This document shows positions 48,421 to 62,700 of a DNA stretch of 64,000 bases, one piece after another (position 1 is the first letter of the stretch; the number at the start of each line of letters is the position of its first letter). Under the pieces are notes generated by a model. The model was not told the origin of the DNA. It did no database searches and worked only from the letters and a program-made list of their open reading frames with translations. The stretch is from the NCBI RefSeq assembly GCF_000150275.1, contig NW_002060944.1:9396704-9460703 (forward strand), read 5' to 3'. The stretch is from Trichoplax adhaerens (lineage: Eukaryota > Placozoa > Uniplacotomia > Trichoplacea > Trichoplacidae). Made by a program: the position numbers and the translations under genes.

Positions 48421-49140
48421 GTCTCCAACTCCATCTAGTTTTGATGGCATTTTCAGTCTGAACTGCTCTGTTTACTTTCCTGCGTTAAATGGCTTCGCTG
48501 CCGTAACGGCTCAGAAGGAATAAATCTGCAAGTCAGAAATCCGTAATTTCATCTAAATTGACAGCTTTATCTGCAGGTAACTGTTTTATTCGTTTACTTT
48601 CTTGCCTCAACTGGCTTCGTTGAAATAAATTTGCCTGCCTGCAAGTCAGAAATCTGTAATTTCATCTAGTTTGACAGCTTTATCTGCTGGTAACTGCTTT
48701 ATTCGTTTACTTTATTGCCTCCACTGGCTTTGTTGAAATAGATCTACATGTCTGCAAGTCTCCATCTAGTTATGATCGCATCTTCAGTCGGATCTGCTTT
48801 ATTTGTTTTCTTTCCTGCCTTAATTAAATGACTTCGTTGCTATACCGGCTCCGAAGGAATAACTCTGCAAATCTGAAATCTACAACTTCATCTAGTTTTA
48901 GCAGTCTTATCTGCAGGTAACTGCTTTACTCGTTTACTTTACTGCCTCAATTGGCTTCGTTGCCGTACCGGCGAAGAAGAAATAAAATCTGCAAGTCTGC
49001 AATCGACCACTTCATCTAGTTTTTGACAGTCTTACTTGCTGATCTACTGCAATATTAACAGTATTGACTGCAGACAACTGCTTTATTTGTTTCCTTTGCT
49101 GCCTTAATCAGCTTCGAGGCGAAGAAAGAATCAATCTACA
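48421..49140. repeat. Imperfect tandem repeat of about 100-127 bp, six copies
   Basis: The strings CATCTAGTT, ATCTGCAGGTAACTGC, CGTTTACTTT, TTGGCTTCGTTG and CTGCAAGTC recur in fixed order. Copies begin at about 48432, 48553, 48664, 48763, 48890 and 49013, so the spacing varies between about 100 and 127. Some copies include GCCGTACCGGC and some lack it. It is not an open frame. It ends about 270 bases before the start codon of the small gene at 49409. Confidence 0.8.
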
Positions 49141-49257
49141 AGCTCATTACAGCACTATCTGCTTTCTTATACCTTCTTAACTTAATTAATTAGCCTCTTC
49201 CTCTCTCCTCCTGCAGGAAGAGCTTGGAAAATGGGCAATCCTGCTTCGAATCTAGCA

Positions 49258-49278
49258 CTGCGCAATACGTTTGCGCAG
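49258..49278. promoter_or_regulatory. CTGCGCAA/TTGCGCAG palindrome in a CpG-rich patch
   Basis: Arms CTGCGCAA (49258-49265) and TTGCGCAG (49271-49278) flank five bases. Each arm contains TGCGCA, the half-site of NRF-1-type activators. The surrounding 90 bases hold several CpGs, unlike the rest of the window. The patch lies 130-150 bases before the small gene, and a 17-codon upstream ORF (ATG at 49231) crosses it. A promoter role is inferred. Confidence 0.45.
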
Positions 49279-49408
49279 TCATAACGCACGTTTTCATCCC
49301 CTCTGTTGGGCGCATTCCTCGAGTCGGCATTTCCTTTTGCACTTTTCGAATTTGGATATATGATTAATTGCTTCTATTGCACTAGAATCTCCTCAAAACG
49401 CTCAAGGC

Positions 49409-50552
49409 ATGGCTGCTAAACAAGGCAAATCTTACGTAAGTATTTCTACTTGTATGGTATTCAATGACGATGAGATTAGATGGTAGTTTAGTCATAGTAA
49501 TCCTTGAAAGAAGACAACATGGTGTTTGGGTTATCCCGTCGCCATGTCGGCGCAATAGGCCAACTTAAGAACCGAGAATTGGTCTAGCAGGCCAATTTCT
49601 TATTTACAAATGGACTTATGCTACAGTAGATGAGAGATAGAAAGGGAATATGAAATCGGATTTAGATATATCTTCTTCACCTTACAATCTCAGACTCCTA
49701 GGATGTAGGAGAGAGCGCAAGGAAGGAAAACCTTTCTTGCCACTGCAGCTTTTGAACTTCACATACCTGCACCATTTCGTCGCCAGTAATGAATTGTTAT
49801 TTTCTATCGGATTAACAACAACGCCAAATTGTAGCGGTAGGTCCAGTAGCTGTGTGGGAAACACTATTTCCATGCTTTAATCTGCATACTAAAGTACTTG
49901 AAAAAGTGCTACAGCATTGTAACATGCAACACTATATTAGTCAATATGATGCAATGAATAGAAATGATTACTATAAAAGAACCCATTAGGACTTTAGTGC
50001 TAAAATATCCGAATATCAAAGACCGATCTCAACCAATGGCAGCAAAGACATTGTAATAATGCAGCTCTATTTTGTTGGCTGCAAAGAATCACTGAGTAAT
50101 AGTCGTATGGACACTTGCGATGATGGAAAACCAGTAGAAAGAGGATTGGTAATGCTGCAGTGTTGTAGGTTATTTCCCCCTTTAGCTTACCACGTCTACG
50201 TACGTCAGCGCAAGTAAATTAATAGACTGCAGTACTTTGCATGGCCTGTATCGAGAACAGATTTAGCCGATAGGTCCTTGTTCGAGTTGAGATAATAGTG
50301 TAGCAAGTTTTAAAATTAGCTGGATGCCCGTAAACATGTGTACTCAAATTGTCTCATAACAGACATTCTTTATTGCTGCAGGTGATCATCATAGATAATA
50401 TCTTATTGAAATACGATTCGTCTACGTTATTTGAAAAGCTATCCCAAGTGGCTTCGATCAAATGGATGTCTTTAGATACTGAAAATAAGAGTGTAACTGT
50501 TCGTTTTAATGACGACCATGATGGTAAGATAACGGCATCAATTGATGCTTAA
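49409..50552 (+). CDS. Two-exon gene for a 65-residue protein
   Basis: Exon 1 (49409-49435) encodes MAAKQGKSY and is followed by a strong GTAAGT donor. Exon 2 (50382-50552) starts after a TTGCTGCAG acceptor, in phase 0, and encodes 56 residues ending SIDA. The product has a beta-like VIIIDNILLK, a helix-like SSTLFEKLSQ, then strand-like SIKWMSLD and SVTVRF. That order resembles the first half of an RRM-like or other alpha/beta fold, but the RNP signatures are absent, so I do not name a function. The 945-base intron holds a 76-codon frame (49650-49880), with another opposite it, that I regard as chance. The structure is supported by both splice sites, the phase and the upstream CpG patch. Confidence 0.6.
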
Positions 50553-52229
50553 ATGATAAATAGATCAATTAAAATTTGCAAGAATAATTGTACGCGTATA
50601 CCAGTGATAAACTGTATCATTAGAGGTTTCAGATTAGACAATTTCAGGTTGTAACCGCAACTTATATACTGTACAATTATTGGAAGACAAAATTAGGAGC
50701 CTGAAATATTTCTCGAGATTAATTAGTTACCCTATAAGCAAGTCCCCTTGACACTTAACTAAATGGGACTGATATAGCTCGTAATCTTCATAGATTTGAT
50801 CACCTTATATGTGGTTATAAAATGCGAGTTCTATAATCGCTAAATATGGTCATCGGTCATATTTATATTCCATGTCTACAGAACGTAGAATTAGTATTTA
50901 AATGACCAAGTTTAATCATCGATTTAACCAAGATACTGCATGTTGAAAGAATATTCCCATCTAGTTTACTGAATAAGTACTGTAGGCTATTTAGAGATTG
51001 GTCACGAACTAAATTAGCTCGCGATGTGATTATTCGAACTAGATCATTAACTTGTATTCTGCTATTTTTATCATATATCCTGACTCGATTACTCGTACCA
51101 CTTCAACATATTTAGCCGAACTCCTCGGTGAATTAGGAGCAATTACGATTGAAAGTCAGCAGTTCAAATTACGCTTGGATCTTCTGGATTGATACAGTGT
51201 GCCGCATGGCCCACTTCTCTTGATTTTGTTACGTATTCAACAGTAAGTCGTCAAGATTTCCTCCACAGCAAACCTTTTACGTGTAGGTCGGGATAATAAG
51301 TTTAATTTCATATCATGGTTTATTTATATAGTAGTATGAGATTAGAACACGTATTTTGGAATGCATCAGTCAACTTTTTGAGGAATCATTATGTAATATC
51401 ACACTTATGAAAGTTATAATGCATTGAATGCAGCATTAACTTTGCTATTAATTATCAATCATTCGTCTACATATATATCATGGTAATGTATTTCTGTGTA
51501 AATGTGATATACGATATCCCCGTAGACCCTTACTCGAATCGGTGTAAAATCTCAACTTGGTAAGGCCAATTTTTGGTAATTTATGTTAAGCTAGTAAGAA
51601 AATGTAACGAATTGGTGTAGAATGAAGTAGATCTGCTCTGGATTGCATTTCTTATTTATGGTTATTGTTGATATGCTGTTGTGCGACTAATGTAATTTTG
51701 GTACCAATTAAAAAAGCGTAGAAATTTTTTCTACCGGTACAGTTAGGATTAATCACTAATAATGCCGTAGCCACCTCATTCCCATTATTTGCAATAATAA
51801 AAAGAGTACTTTATTACCATAACAATTTTTTCTCCTTTCACAATGTTACACAAACCGAGAAAACGTAAAAAAGTGATTAAAAATCGGATTAAATGATAGC
51901 AAATTAATAAGTTACCATAAAAGTCTCACTGGAATAGCTATACTACTGTAACGGTAGATTAGGCTTTACATTAATTATTAAAGTTCAGGAATAAATATCT
52001 TAAGATCCAATACCATTCTGCATATTTTAATATGGCTATGGTTAAAGGATATGATTAGCATCATTCGTAATCAAATAGCAAACTAGTAATGTGTAGTTTT
52101 TAAGGAGATAAAGTATGAAACAAGCAATGTTTACTGTGTTTAGGCCAAGTTGTAATATCAAATTGTTATAGATTACAATTACTACAGTATATCGTACATT
52201 AATTTAGTAGATAGGGCAATAAATTAAGG
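50553..52229. other. Non-coding interval between convergent genes
   Basis: The 3' ends of the small plus-strand gene and of KATNIP face each other across this A+T-rich stretch. No gene or repeat is recognised. Confidence 0.4.
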
Positions 52230-53729
52230 CTATCGATGTCTTTTCCTTTCGTGCCCCTCCTGCACACTCGTTCCAGGTCGTAGATCTGTAACAATAAATG
52301 ATACGTGTAATCATCTAACATTGGACAACTATTCTGACTAAAATATTTTGGCTACAGTGTTCTTAACTTAATTATAATTATTGCAGCCTTTTATAACTTT
52401 ATCAAGTCCTTAAGAATTATCAAAAAGTTAGGTAACACGTTCTTTTAAATCTCGATGACAGTCTGGAGCGATGGTAAAAAGTCACTTACTTTGATCCACA
52501 ACTGCGTTACTTTTTTTCTTTACTTTGGATTTAGTTCCATCCTCAACTTGCAAATGGTCATTCATAAGTTGTACATCTTGATCACTACCAAAGCTCGACC
52601 TAAATAAATTACAAAAGAATGGAAAATGTGACTCAAACAATGCAGTAATACGCACATTTTTTGATTTAATCACTGATATAGTTACCTTAAGACGCGTTGG
52701 CTTTCTGGTTCCGCAATCTCAAAATCATCCGTAAATAAAATAGTAAAATGAGGAACTGGAGCATCGACAGTAGGTATTATGCCCCGCGCACCCTGCGGGA
52801 TTTGTCCCAGATTTCCATGGAATACCAATAAATCATCGACGGATACCTAGAAACACATGGTACGATCAACCCACAGCATTGATAAATTACGGATTGAGAT
52901 CGAATATAATTATTTACCGCAAATTCTTTGACACCCCTACTAAATGTCTTGCTATAATTCCAGAGTTTAATCATCGATACTGTAACTGGACGATCGAATA
53001 CAATGTACACAACATTTATCTAGTTTAAAAGGTGTTGAAAAATAATTAATTCGTCGTTGCTTAAAAAATTCTTACTACATATTTTTTACTTCGTCACGAA
53101 GGCCAAATATAAAAAGTTCAATTTTTGCAGCACATATCGTAATCGCTGATATACTGAAACTACCCGTTCGAATCAACTTCATGACTTACTGTATCAGGAA
53201 TGACTGGTGCTAACCATAAGTGATGGCCATCGTATGTGTCATTGATTCCATCAATAAGTTTATCAGGTGTTCGAATATCACCTGTGATACCTTCCAACGA
53301 ATTAATACTATGAGGATAAGCCGTAATATCTGTTCGTCAATTAAGGAAAAATAGAATTCTTTCTACGATATAAATGATACCCTAATCAACTTAAAACCAA
53401 CAGTAAAATAACATAATTTTTACAAATACATTCACGATTACCAACACAATATTAGTAGCGACACAAGGTTACAAGATACTATTTGGACTCAATGGAATTT
53501 TATCTCCATTGCGGTCATAAAGTTCCAATCCGTTAAGTCCGATATAATAAGGATCTCCCCAAGTGGACAATAATTCAAATTTGAATACGACTATCAAAAA
53601 ATAAGTAATGGATGATGTTAACCCACCATTCAAAACATAACGATTAGCATAGTTTAGTAACTATCACATCATTACTTACAACCACACGGCATCATTAGTG
53701 GTTCATAATCTGGGACAAGTTGATTAAGA
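52230..53729 (-). other. KATNIP: KATNIP DUF4457-type repeat 4 and C-terminus
   Basis: Exons from 53729 down: VPDYEPLMMPCG; about 53590-53487 (LLSTWGDPYYIGLNGLELYD); about 53335-53175 (SLEGITGDIRTPDKLIDG, HLWLAPVIP); about 53020-52920 (RPVTVSMIKLWNYSKTFSRG); about 52855-52695 (VDDLLVFHGNLGQIPQG, HFTILFTDD); about 52602-52490 (GSDQDVQLMNDHLQ and a lysine-rich stretch); and a last short exon (about 52288-52230) ending GHERKRHR and a TAG stop. The final exons match the vertebrate C-terminus in character and order. Confidence 0.88.
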
Positions 53730-56700
53730 CTTAATTTATTGCGCCTAATAATTTAATTAAGCACTGTTTAATATAGAGTAAAAACCGAAAACTAAGCGTA
53801 TAGATACGAAAAAGGATGAAATCTTACTTCGACTTTCGATGTGCAATCTGATCTTCACTCTTATCAAATATAGGAGAATGTCCTGGTGAAGCATCAAATA
53901 TAATTGTTTGACCATAATCGTAGTGCATATTTCCAGGTCCTATACAGAAAGTTGAAATAGAATTAGTGGCTTCTCTAGGAAAGCAAAGTTACGTTTATTC
54001 GCACTGTATATGACATATACATGTGCAACAGAAGTACAGCACCGATTAATACACGTAGCAACTTCTTCAGGTTGTAAGGGTATAGATAAATCAATTATTG
54101 CAATTAACATTTAAAATTTTCCAAGAGGAAATAAATCAAGGATCTTGACCTTTTCTTAATAAAAATCCACTCGGTGGTGATACAACTACACCATCCAAGC
54201 TAACATGAACGATCTTCGCCTATTATTTATAATTATTCACAATAGATAAAAGAATCTTAGTAATTGACAACTTCCTAGTATCTAATGTATCTTTCTACAT
54301 ATGAAATTCTAACCCCTCTTATGGTATCTTCTAATGATTTATTGTAATTCCAGATTCGAAAACCAATAATATTTACTTTCTGACTAAAAGCTATCGTTAA
54401 TATATGATTCCGACCAGGAGTAAAGGGTATTAACCACATATGCTCATCGCTAACTGTAATTGTTGTTCCATCAACCAACCTAATAAGTTACATCGAATTT
54501 TCAGTGATTTTAAGCGCATTCAGTTCCATATTTCATCTCGTCAACGGTAACATAAATATCCTTAACTTACTTGTCAATAGTCCTACAATCATCATCATAT
54601 TCTGGAAGATCATTTAAATCTCTAGGATTAGCACTTAACATGTCGACGTTAAGTTCTAGTGAGTTTCCATCAGCTCCTAGGATCTTTAGCCCAGTTAGGC
54701 CCAAGTAATGCGGATCGGACCAGGTATCAACAAAATTAAACTGCAGTACTATTAAGTAAGAGAAGACAGTTAAAACAGTTTGATATTATCAAAGAAATGT
54801 CAATTCCTATTACCTCCACAAACATTTTCAGTACTTTCCATCCTTGGAGAATTTCCTAATAAGTAACAAATTTATCTATTACGGCCAAATTAACGACAAT
54901 TCAATTCTATAAGATAAATAGCAATTAATCCAACTGTACTAACCTACTGTTGCTGTGTCAATTCCTACCGTAAGTGGCTGTTATAAGTGTAAGTAAATTG
55001 TTAGATTAACACATATCTACAAAGGACAAAATCTCATCCATCAGGAAGATACTTTTACTTTCTGCTTACTTCATCTACACTTTCCATCCCCAAGTCGGCG
55101 GTTGGTGGTCTAGCATCTATTTGCGATACAATTTCTTCATCTTCAGAATCTGTTGCGATTCTAGGTGATAACCCATCAAAACTGTGGTCAAATTGGGAGA
55201 TATTTTCCAATACGTCTTCATCGGTAGTAAAAAGAATGGTCTAAACCGATAGCAACAATAATGAAATATTAGATATATTCCACCAACTACTCAATTAATT
55301 TTACTTAATTATTTTAAATAAAGGAATTCAAAAACGATTTCTAGGCTGACTAATATGATCAATTAGCAAACATCTATTTATTTCAGACAATCCACCAATA
55401 GATACATACATCACCAAAAGAAGCCGTTCCCCCTAACGCTCCACCGATAGCTCTATTTAAGAATTTATTAAAAGTTTCATTAATGTATTTCCAAGCAAAC
55501 TTTTTCTTCTAACAATTCACCATACCTGGCAATTTCACCATCAAAAATTTTATAACCGTCTAAGAATATTTCAACTCGACGTGCTCCACGATTAGAGTGA
55601 ATACGAGACTTATTATAGTTCTGCATTATGTAGGTTAAATGATGTTTTTATCAGTAAAATTTATTCACATTTAATACTGCCAAAGTTCAAGTCTACGTTT
55701 CAGTAAACTCCATCCTAAACAACTAAATCTATATTATTTAACCTAATATAGCTTATTAAACATGAATAGAAACAACGTCATATCTAACCCATAATCGAAT
55801 TATGGCAACCGTTTCACGCTTATCAAAGAGAATTGTAATAAAATGATTCTTTCCAGGAGTAAAAGGCGCTAGCCATTGATGCATGTCATCCCTACAGTAA
55901 TAATTAAAAATAAATAAGAGTTTAGATGAGTAAAATTGTGTTTGAAAGTCATAACTATGCCTCAGGATTGAGCTATTTACTATTGTAATATATCTATTAT
56001 GCATATTTTTTAAAATGCCAATTAATTGGCGTATTCACCTAGTTTTATATACTCCATCGATTAAATTACTGACAACTCTTGGATCTTTGTTATAACCAGG
56101 TAATATGTTGATATCTGCTGGATCGGCTGATATCTATCAACATTTTCAGTTCGCTTCAGTTACGACGATATCTTTCGTATAATTACTGTATTACATTTAC
56201 ATTTATAACGACTGCTTACATCCAAAATTGAAGGTGGTTGACCATTTCTCGCAAAAATCTCAATACCGTTCAATCCGACATAGTGCTTATCGCCCCAAGT
56301 TGATAAGATATTAATAATCAGCTGTTGTCCAGATGGTAAAGTAGGTATCTCAAAATTAGATACTGCAGGAGCAGCCCTACATTGCATAGATCAAAAATGT
56401 TGATTACTAGAATGGGAGTGAGATCTCAATGTGAATAGCTTTCACTTGGTCTACATACTCTAGAACTTCTCTGCCATCATCGCCTTCAGTATTAATGTCT
56501 ACAAAAATTTTTAGAGAAAAAATAGTAAATAATATTTTTCAATCAAGACAATATGCTCAATAAATTGGACCACTATGAAACAAGACAAACAGTTTAAGTC
56601 AATATTTGCCTTACCTTCAGATTCCATAGTATTTGCTAAGCGTCCTTTCTGAGTTCTTTTAAAATAAGTCAGTGAACTCCAAGATTCTTCCAATGATGAC

Positions 56701-59700
56701 TCTTGCTCTCTGTAAAAATATTAGGAACACAAAGGTTATGGTCAGCTTACCACGCAATATTTATTGGTGGTCCAACAGTTACGCTTACTTCCATTGTTCC
56801 CTAGCCGATTGTAAACTAGGTTCAACACCAGCACTGGATAAGTCAAGATGACCACCAGAAGATGCGTGAGCGGATACTGATTCTCCTTTTGCATAAGCGT
56901 CATACATTGACCCTATTTACAACAGTGCAAAGAAAGCAAGAAATCTAAATATCAGATTGTTACGGAGCTTGATGCTCCTTGCATATAACTAGTAGTAATT
57001 TACGATAGTAGAATAACTGTAATGATATACTGTCGTGTGATTAAAAATATTATTAGAGATTGTCGTGTTGTAGACAACAATCTTCAATTGTTAATTGAAT
57101 ATTATTATTGTTTATGACTTTGAATTGAGTCATAATATGCTTATTGCGATTAATTAATTAACTAATGATGCCAAAGTAGGCAATAGAACTAATGGTGAGA
57201 TAGCACCACAAATGTGTGATAAATAAGTGAACTTGCTAATTAATAATATTAATTAGTGGCAAGTATTAAGTAACACTCGGTCTAGTCGGATTTATAGTAA
57301 GCCTGTATTGCACATTATATAAGTTAATGTGAAAGATTAGCACCGGGGTTATTTGTGTGATTATTAATTTTTCATCTCAGTTCCACTGAGGCTAACGTAG
57401 AGTACACTGGTACAAACGTAAACGGGCTAGTAATAAATATATTTATTAACCTAAACCTATCGTTTGACTCGATTACTATCGTATAGGAATAAGTTAGTTT
57501 TCCCTTACTGAGGATCTCCGGAGTTAGTCGGAGAACCATAAGAGTAGATAGACTAGTTTAGGTACAATCACGAAAGTTGTTTTATGACACAGATAAGCTG
57601 ATTTAAACTTATCCTAGTAAATGTAAGAGTTTACCCGCTGATGGAGCTGAACCTCTACGCGAAGTACCTCCAACGCCTTGAGAGACAGCGAATTCCTATA
57701 AATATGAATTGATAATTAACTACAATACACTGGTAGCTTGACCATTAATGAGTAAACCTACTTCTAGCTGAGTAAAAACATCACAGGAGCCACTTTTAGT
57801 TACGGATAACGGTGCGCTTTTCATCGAAAGCTACAAAGTAAACGAAGTTCCATAAATCGCAGCTTAAAATAATTACATTATTTCTCCATCAAACATTTTA
57901 AATTACATTACCTTGGTCATTTTTTGCATATTATCTTCCAACGAGCTGTCCCTAAAAAACGTATAAAATCAACAAATACAATGTAAATAAAATATATGAA
58001 ATACACTTAATCGTCAATAATGGACTTCATAGGTATAGCAAAGCAAATGAGAACTAAAAAAATCAACAGAATTGCAAGCATTATCAATATAAAAAAATTC
58101 GTTATGTTCTAAAATCATCAGTAATTTCAGTACCCGTCGTCAGAGTCCTTCTCAGCAACAGCATACAAATCGGTTAAATTTCCCCATTTTCTATTGTTAG
58201 TACTCTTATCATCAACTGTAATGTTAACTGTAACAAAACATTTTATTACCTAATATCAACTATAAACTTCCTTTTAAACTTAACGTTCATTTCCTACACG
58301 CCTATAAGTCATATCACTACCTAAACTTGGGTTCTGAAATGAATCTATTTCATTCATTGAGGACCTGTGCCAAGTATAGAAAAATTTTAAGTCAGACTGT
58401 TATCTAGATGACACATGATTACGCAGAATAACATTCATTATGCAATCAGGACTTACTCTTCTTGAAATGAATTGCGACTACTCCTTAAATTATCATACCA
58501 TAAGGACGTATGTTTTGACACCTCAGTGCTAAAAATGTAAAGGTTTCCAAGCATTACGTTATAGCAATAATGTAATATTAAGTGATATCATGATTGATTG
58601 AGTCTTAGCTTGCACTAATTTACCTCCCAAGGACAACAGTAGGCTCAGTTGAGGGCATATCTTCACTTAATTCATGTTTACTTGGCTGTTCCGGACTAGC
58701 AGCCTTGACCGTGTAGCTGTATAATATACATATTACAATAAAATCAGTAGCTAAACTCAGAATTACTGTTTGATCTTACAATATCGCACTAAGTAATACA
58801 TCATTACATTACTGAATTTGCAGTCCCAAACGTCGTAAGAAAATTAATAGATCGAAGAACTTTTTAGAACATTTTACTCGTATATCTACAGTATGGTACA
58901 TACAATGAAGGTTGTACTACAGTGTACTGTATACTCTGCAAACGTGTATAAGAATTATCTACGGCAATTCGGCTTATAAAATGGCTATTCATCTAACTAC
59001 TTTATATCTAGTTCTGGCGCGAGAATCAGTCAAAAGTCAGACATGGTACCTCTTGTTTAATACTATTTCGCTTGATTTTCCTCCTGTTAAACTGTCCGTC
59101 TCACCAGTTTTCTTCGAGATTAATTTCCTCACATCCTTTAGTGAAAGAACGTCACCCGAGCTAGAGAAAACAATATTCAGTTCCAGTTAGGATCAGCGCA
59201 AACTCGAAAAAGTCCATCAAGCCATATCTAGTAAACATACTTATCGCCTGGTATGTAATCTAAATCATTAAGATCGCATGGAAACGTACAAGAAGCTATT
59301 TCATAATCTTATTTCTAAGCTTGCAGATATTTACATTTGACTTTTTCGTTGATTGTCTTCGTTAACTAGAAATTCATCATTTTCTACCATAATTTTAAGG
59401 TTTGGCATAGCTACGTTAGTGACTAAATTTATAGTTTGACCGTATTCGAACACTTGATTGCCGCATCCCTAAATAATTTAAATTAACAACAAGCGAGAAT
59501 TAAATATTATAAACGAAGTTATATATCTTGTTTCAAGTAAGCTCACACTTTGAATATACCCTACACTTCAATATAAATATTATGAAATAAGTAAACTTAT
59601 ATAAAATACCACACGCACTTTTTCTAATACTCCTTCCCAGGTTAATATATCATCAACAAATATTCTAGCATCTTTAACTCCAATATTTAAATCCTGAAAA

Positions 59701-62700
59701 AAACACTTGCCATTACTACTGATATGTAACTCTTTCTTTACGAAAGTAACCCCTACCTTCAAACTTTTATTGTAATTCCATACCATTACTTTAGATAAAA
59801 TAAAATTTTCCGCTTTAGAACTTGACATCACTGAAAAATGGAGCACTAAAGTATCGCTTTTTTTATATGGAATGGACCACATATATTTAGTTTTAATTGT
59901 CTATATAAATATAAAAAAGCTAACATTAGAGAATCTATATTAACGCGTGTTTTATTTCTAATTAGTTATGCTATCTGAAACTGAAGATCTTGTAACGTGA
60001 ACCTTAGTTTTTCCATTCGTAATATTCGGTAATGAAGCTGATGTTAATTCTTCGCCTTGCAATATCACACCGACATTATTAATAATCAATTTATTTGAAT
60101 AATCGTCATAGAATTGTACCTGTACAAAGTACACAAACAGAGGATAAGTTGATCCGTAAAAATTAAATTAATCCGCAAATTTGCATTAATAATAATTAAT
60201 CTTACTTCGGTCATCCCTAATTTATCCGGATGTCCCCAATTTGACAAAATCTCAAGTGTTACTACTTTAAAACTTGCATTCTCTACCAATTCCTCATCAT
60301 TATTAGTGTAATCATTCTACGTATACACATAAATATGTAATCAAAACCATGGTTACAACAACGCAAAAATTAATATTTAAGATGCCTGTTTAATTCTCTC
60401 ATCAACTTACTTGAGAAGCCGAAGTTGATGCATATACTGAGAGCAACGATGGATTATCACCAAGTTTGGATAGCATCCGTAACAATCGTCGTTGCTGACT
60501 GTTTTAAGAGATCATTGTCATGAGTAAAAATTTTAGTTCATCTATGCTCTTATTTTTGCATCTAATTTACAAGCAAATTAATACACTCTACTAAATAAAT
60601 TATTTAGTCTAGGCTGACCTTGAATGTAACTGTTTCACTTTATCGACGACCTGGTGAAGAGTATTAGAGGTTAGGCCCTCTGATGTAGCTTGAATTGCCA
60701 CCTTTTGATTAAAATATAATATAATTTGTTAATAAACTTTAAATTCACAATCGCAATCCTTGTTAGGTAATACCGTAAATATCAGTCAAGATTTAATCCA
60801 GAATTATAGTAAGAGTACCTCCGATGTGCTTTTCTCTACATTTGTATTTCCGTCTTGTTGATCATCTAGAGTAATTATAAAAAACAACTATTTAGCGACC
60901 GCCTAACCCTATAGGATTTTGTCCTCCTAATAGTCAAGTAAAGATTTATAATAGTAAGACAAATCATATATCATAAAATATACCTTCTCTTTTTATGTCA
61001 TCTCCAATATTTGATTGATACTCTTCCTTTTTCGCACTGAATAAACAGCTTATCACTAAGTATTTTTTAAGACACACGATTTTCAAGGTATATAATATCG
61101 TCACTACCTTGTCGTAGACGCATCGTCATCATCTTTAGTTTGATAAGTTGATTCAGTTTTCTTTCTATGATTGCAAACAAAGATCTTACGTAAGTGTAAC
61201 CATGGTATAACATTATTATAATAACTTATAGTACAGTATAAATCTTAAAGTTCTAAAAATATGAGATTACCTTGCAACGCTTAATTGTTTACTTCCTATA
61301 GCACAAATCAAAAGAATATTGATAGAAACATGGCATTAAACTAATGCTATATAGCATAGCAAAATTAATGGTTATCTCTTACTTCTAACGGAACTGCTAA
61401 AGTCTAATAAGAACGTCCTATCTTGAATCTGGACCGGAGGCTCTTCAGAAGATTTGACTACCGGAGTATCATCTACTGATTCCTCAATTGTTTCCTCAAT
61501 ATCCTCATCAGTTTCAATTTCATGATCATCATCAGCATCATCTCCAGCTATCTCTTCCTAAGATTTTAAGATTAAGATGAAGCAATCTCCAATTTAAATC
61601 AATCTCTAAATACTTTTTAAGCAGGAATTAATAATACCTCAATTTCTTCATGTAAACTTGCTCTAATATTTGCATCAGCTTCTAAACTTCGTCTTAATGT
61701 CTAGTAAACAAACAATTATACACTATGAACACTCTTACTAGATTTAAATTTTACCGAAATACAATTCGTATCGTTCATTTATCCCAACAGTTACCTTTAG
61801 ATCATCATAACTAAGTCTAAGTTGATTAATACCAAGATCTTCAGTAATTTCGTCTTCAACATCATCGTCATTGTCACTTGGCATTTCTTCATCTACTTGA
61901 TCGGCTTTACTTTGGGACGAAGACGACTGATTAGCATCATTCGCTGTTGCAGAAGTTGTAGAAGCTGGATTTGGAATTTGTCCTTCGGGGAATTAACAAT
62001 AATTGCAGTTAATTAAAGTCTTACAAGCCCTTATGCAGATGCAATTATCGCTGTATGTTGTAGAGAGATTATAGAAATACATCCGTAAGTCCAAAATTGA
62101 AAACTAACGGTTGGCCGGGGCGTGCAAGGGTTCGCCAGTTTCTGCTTTTATTTCAATTGATTGCTAAGACACAAAACAATAGTAATTATATAGTGACACA
62201 CTACTCTAGAAACAGATATTAGCTAATAAATACCTGACTCCATCCTTTTCTTATATGTTTGGCCGGAGCAGATTTGACCCTAAATTACATTAGATTACGA
62301 GAGCAAATATTACGTATTAACTATAATTCGATGTGAATCAGGCCGATTTCAAATTTCGCTTTGGCTTAGTTTACCGTTCGGGATTTATTTGGTCCACATC
62401 TCCAAAATTGATTGGAACCCAGTCAGTATCCTCTGTAAAATTTATTTAATATATCATTATGTATATTGAAGCATAGCCCATTGTACTCCAGATTGAGATC
62501 AAAACACGCACTAACTAACGCCAAAATTTTATTACGAATTCTTTAAAATGTGGAGCACAATTAAATGCTCTCATTAGCATATAGCAAGCTTACTCAAGAT
62601 ATCCTGCGGAGCAGTTCTAGCACGACTAGATACTCTAGAAAGATTTTGTCTAGGTGGCGGAGCTTGAGGTTTGAATTTGCTGACTAGGTTAGCTCCATTG

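Noticed and set aside
49650-49880. Overlapping frames on both strands (76 and 63 codons)
   Set aside because: They lie within the intron of the small gene, mirror each other and show no domain.
58912-59190. Plus-strand frame of 92 codons
   Set aside because: It is antisense to a KATNIP exon (about 59165-59048) with good splice borders.
61822-62016. Plus-strand frame of 64 codons
   Set aside because: It is antisense to the acidic KATNIP exon 61982-61795.
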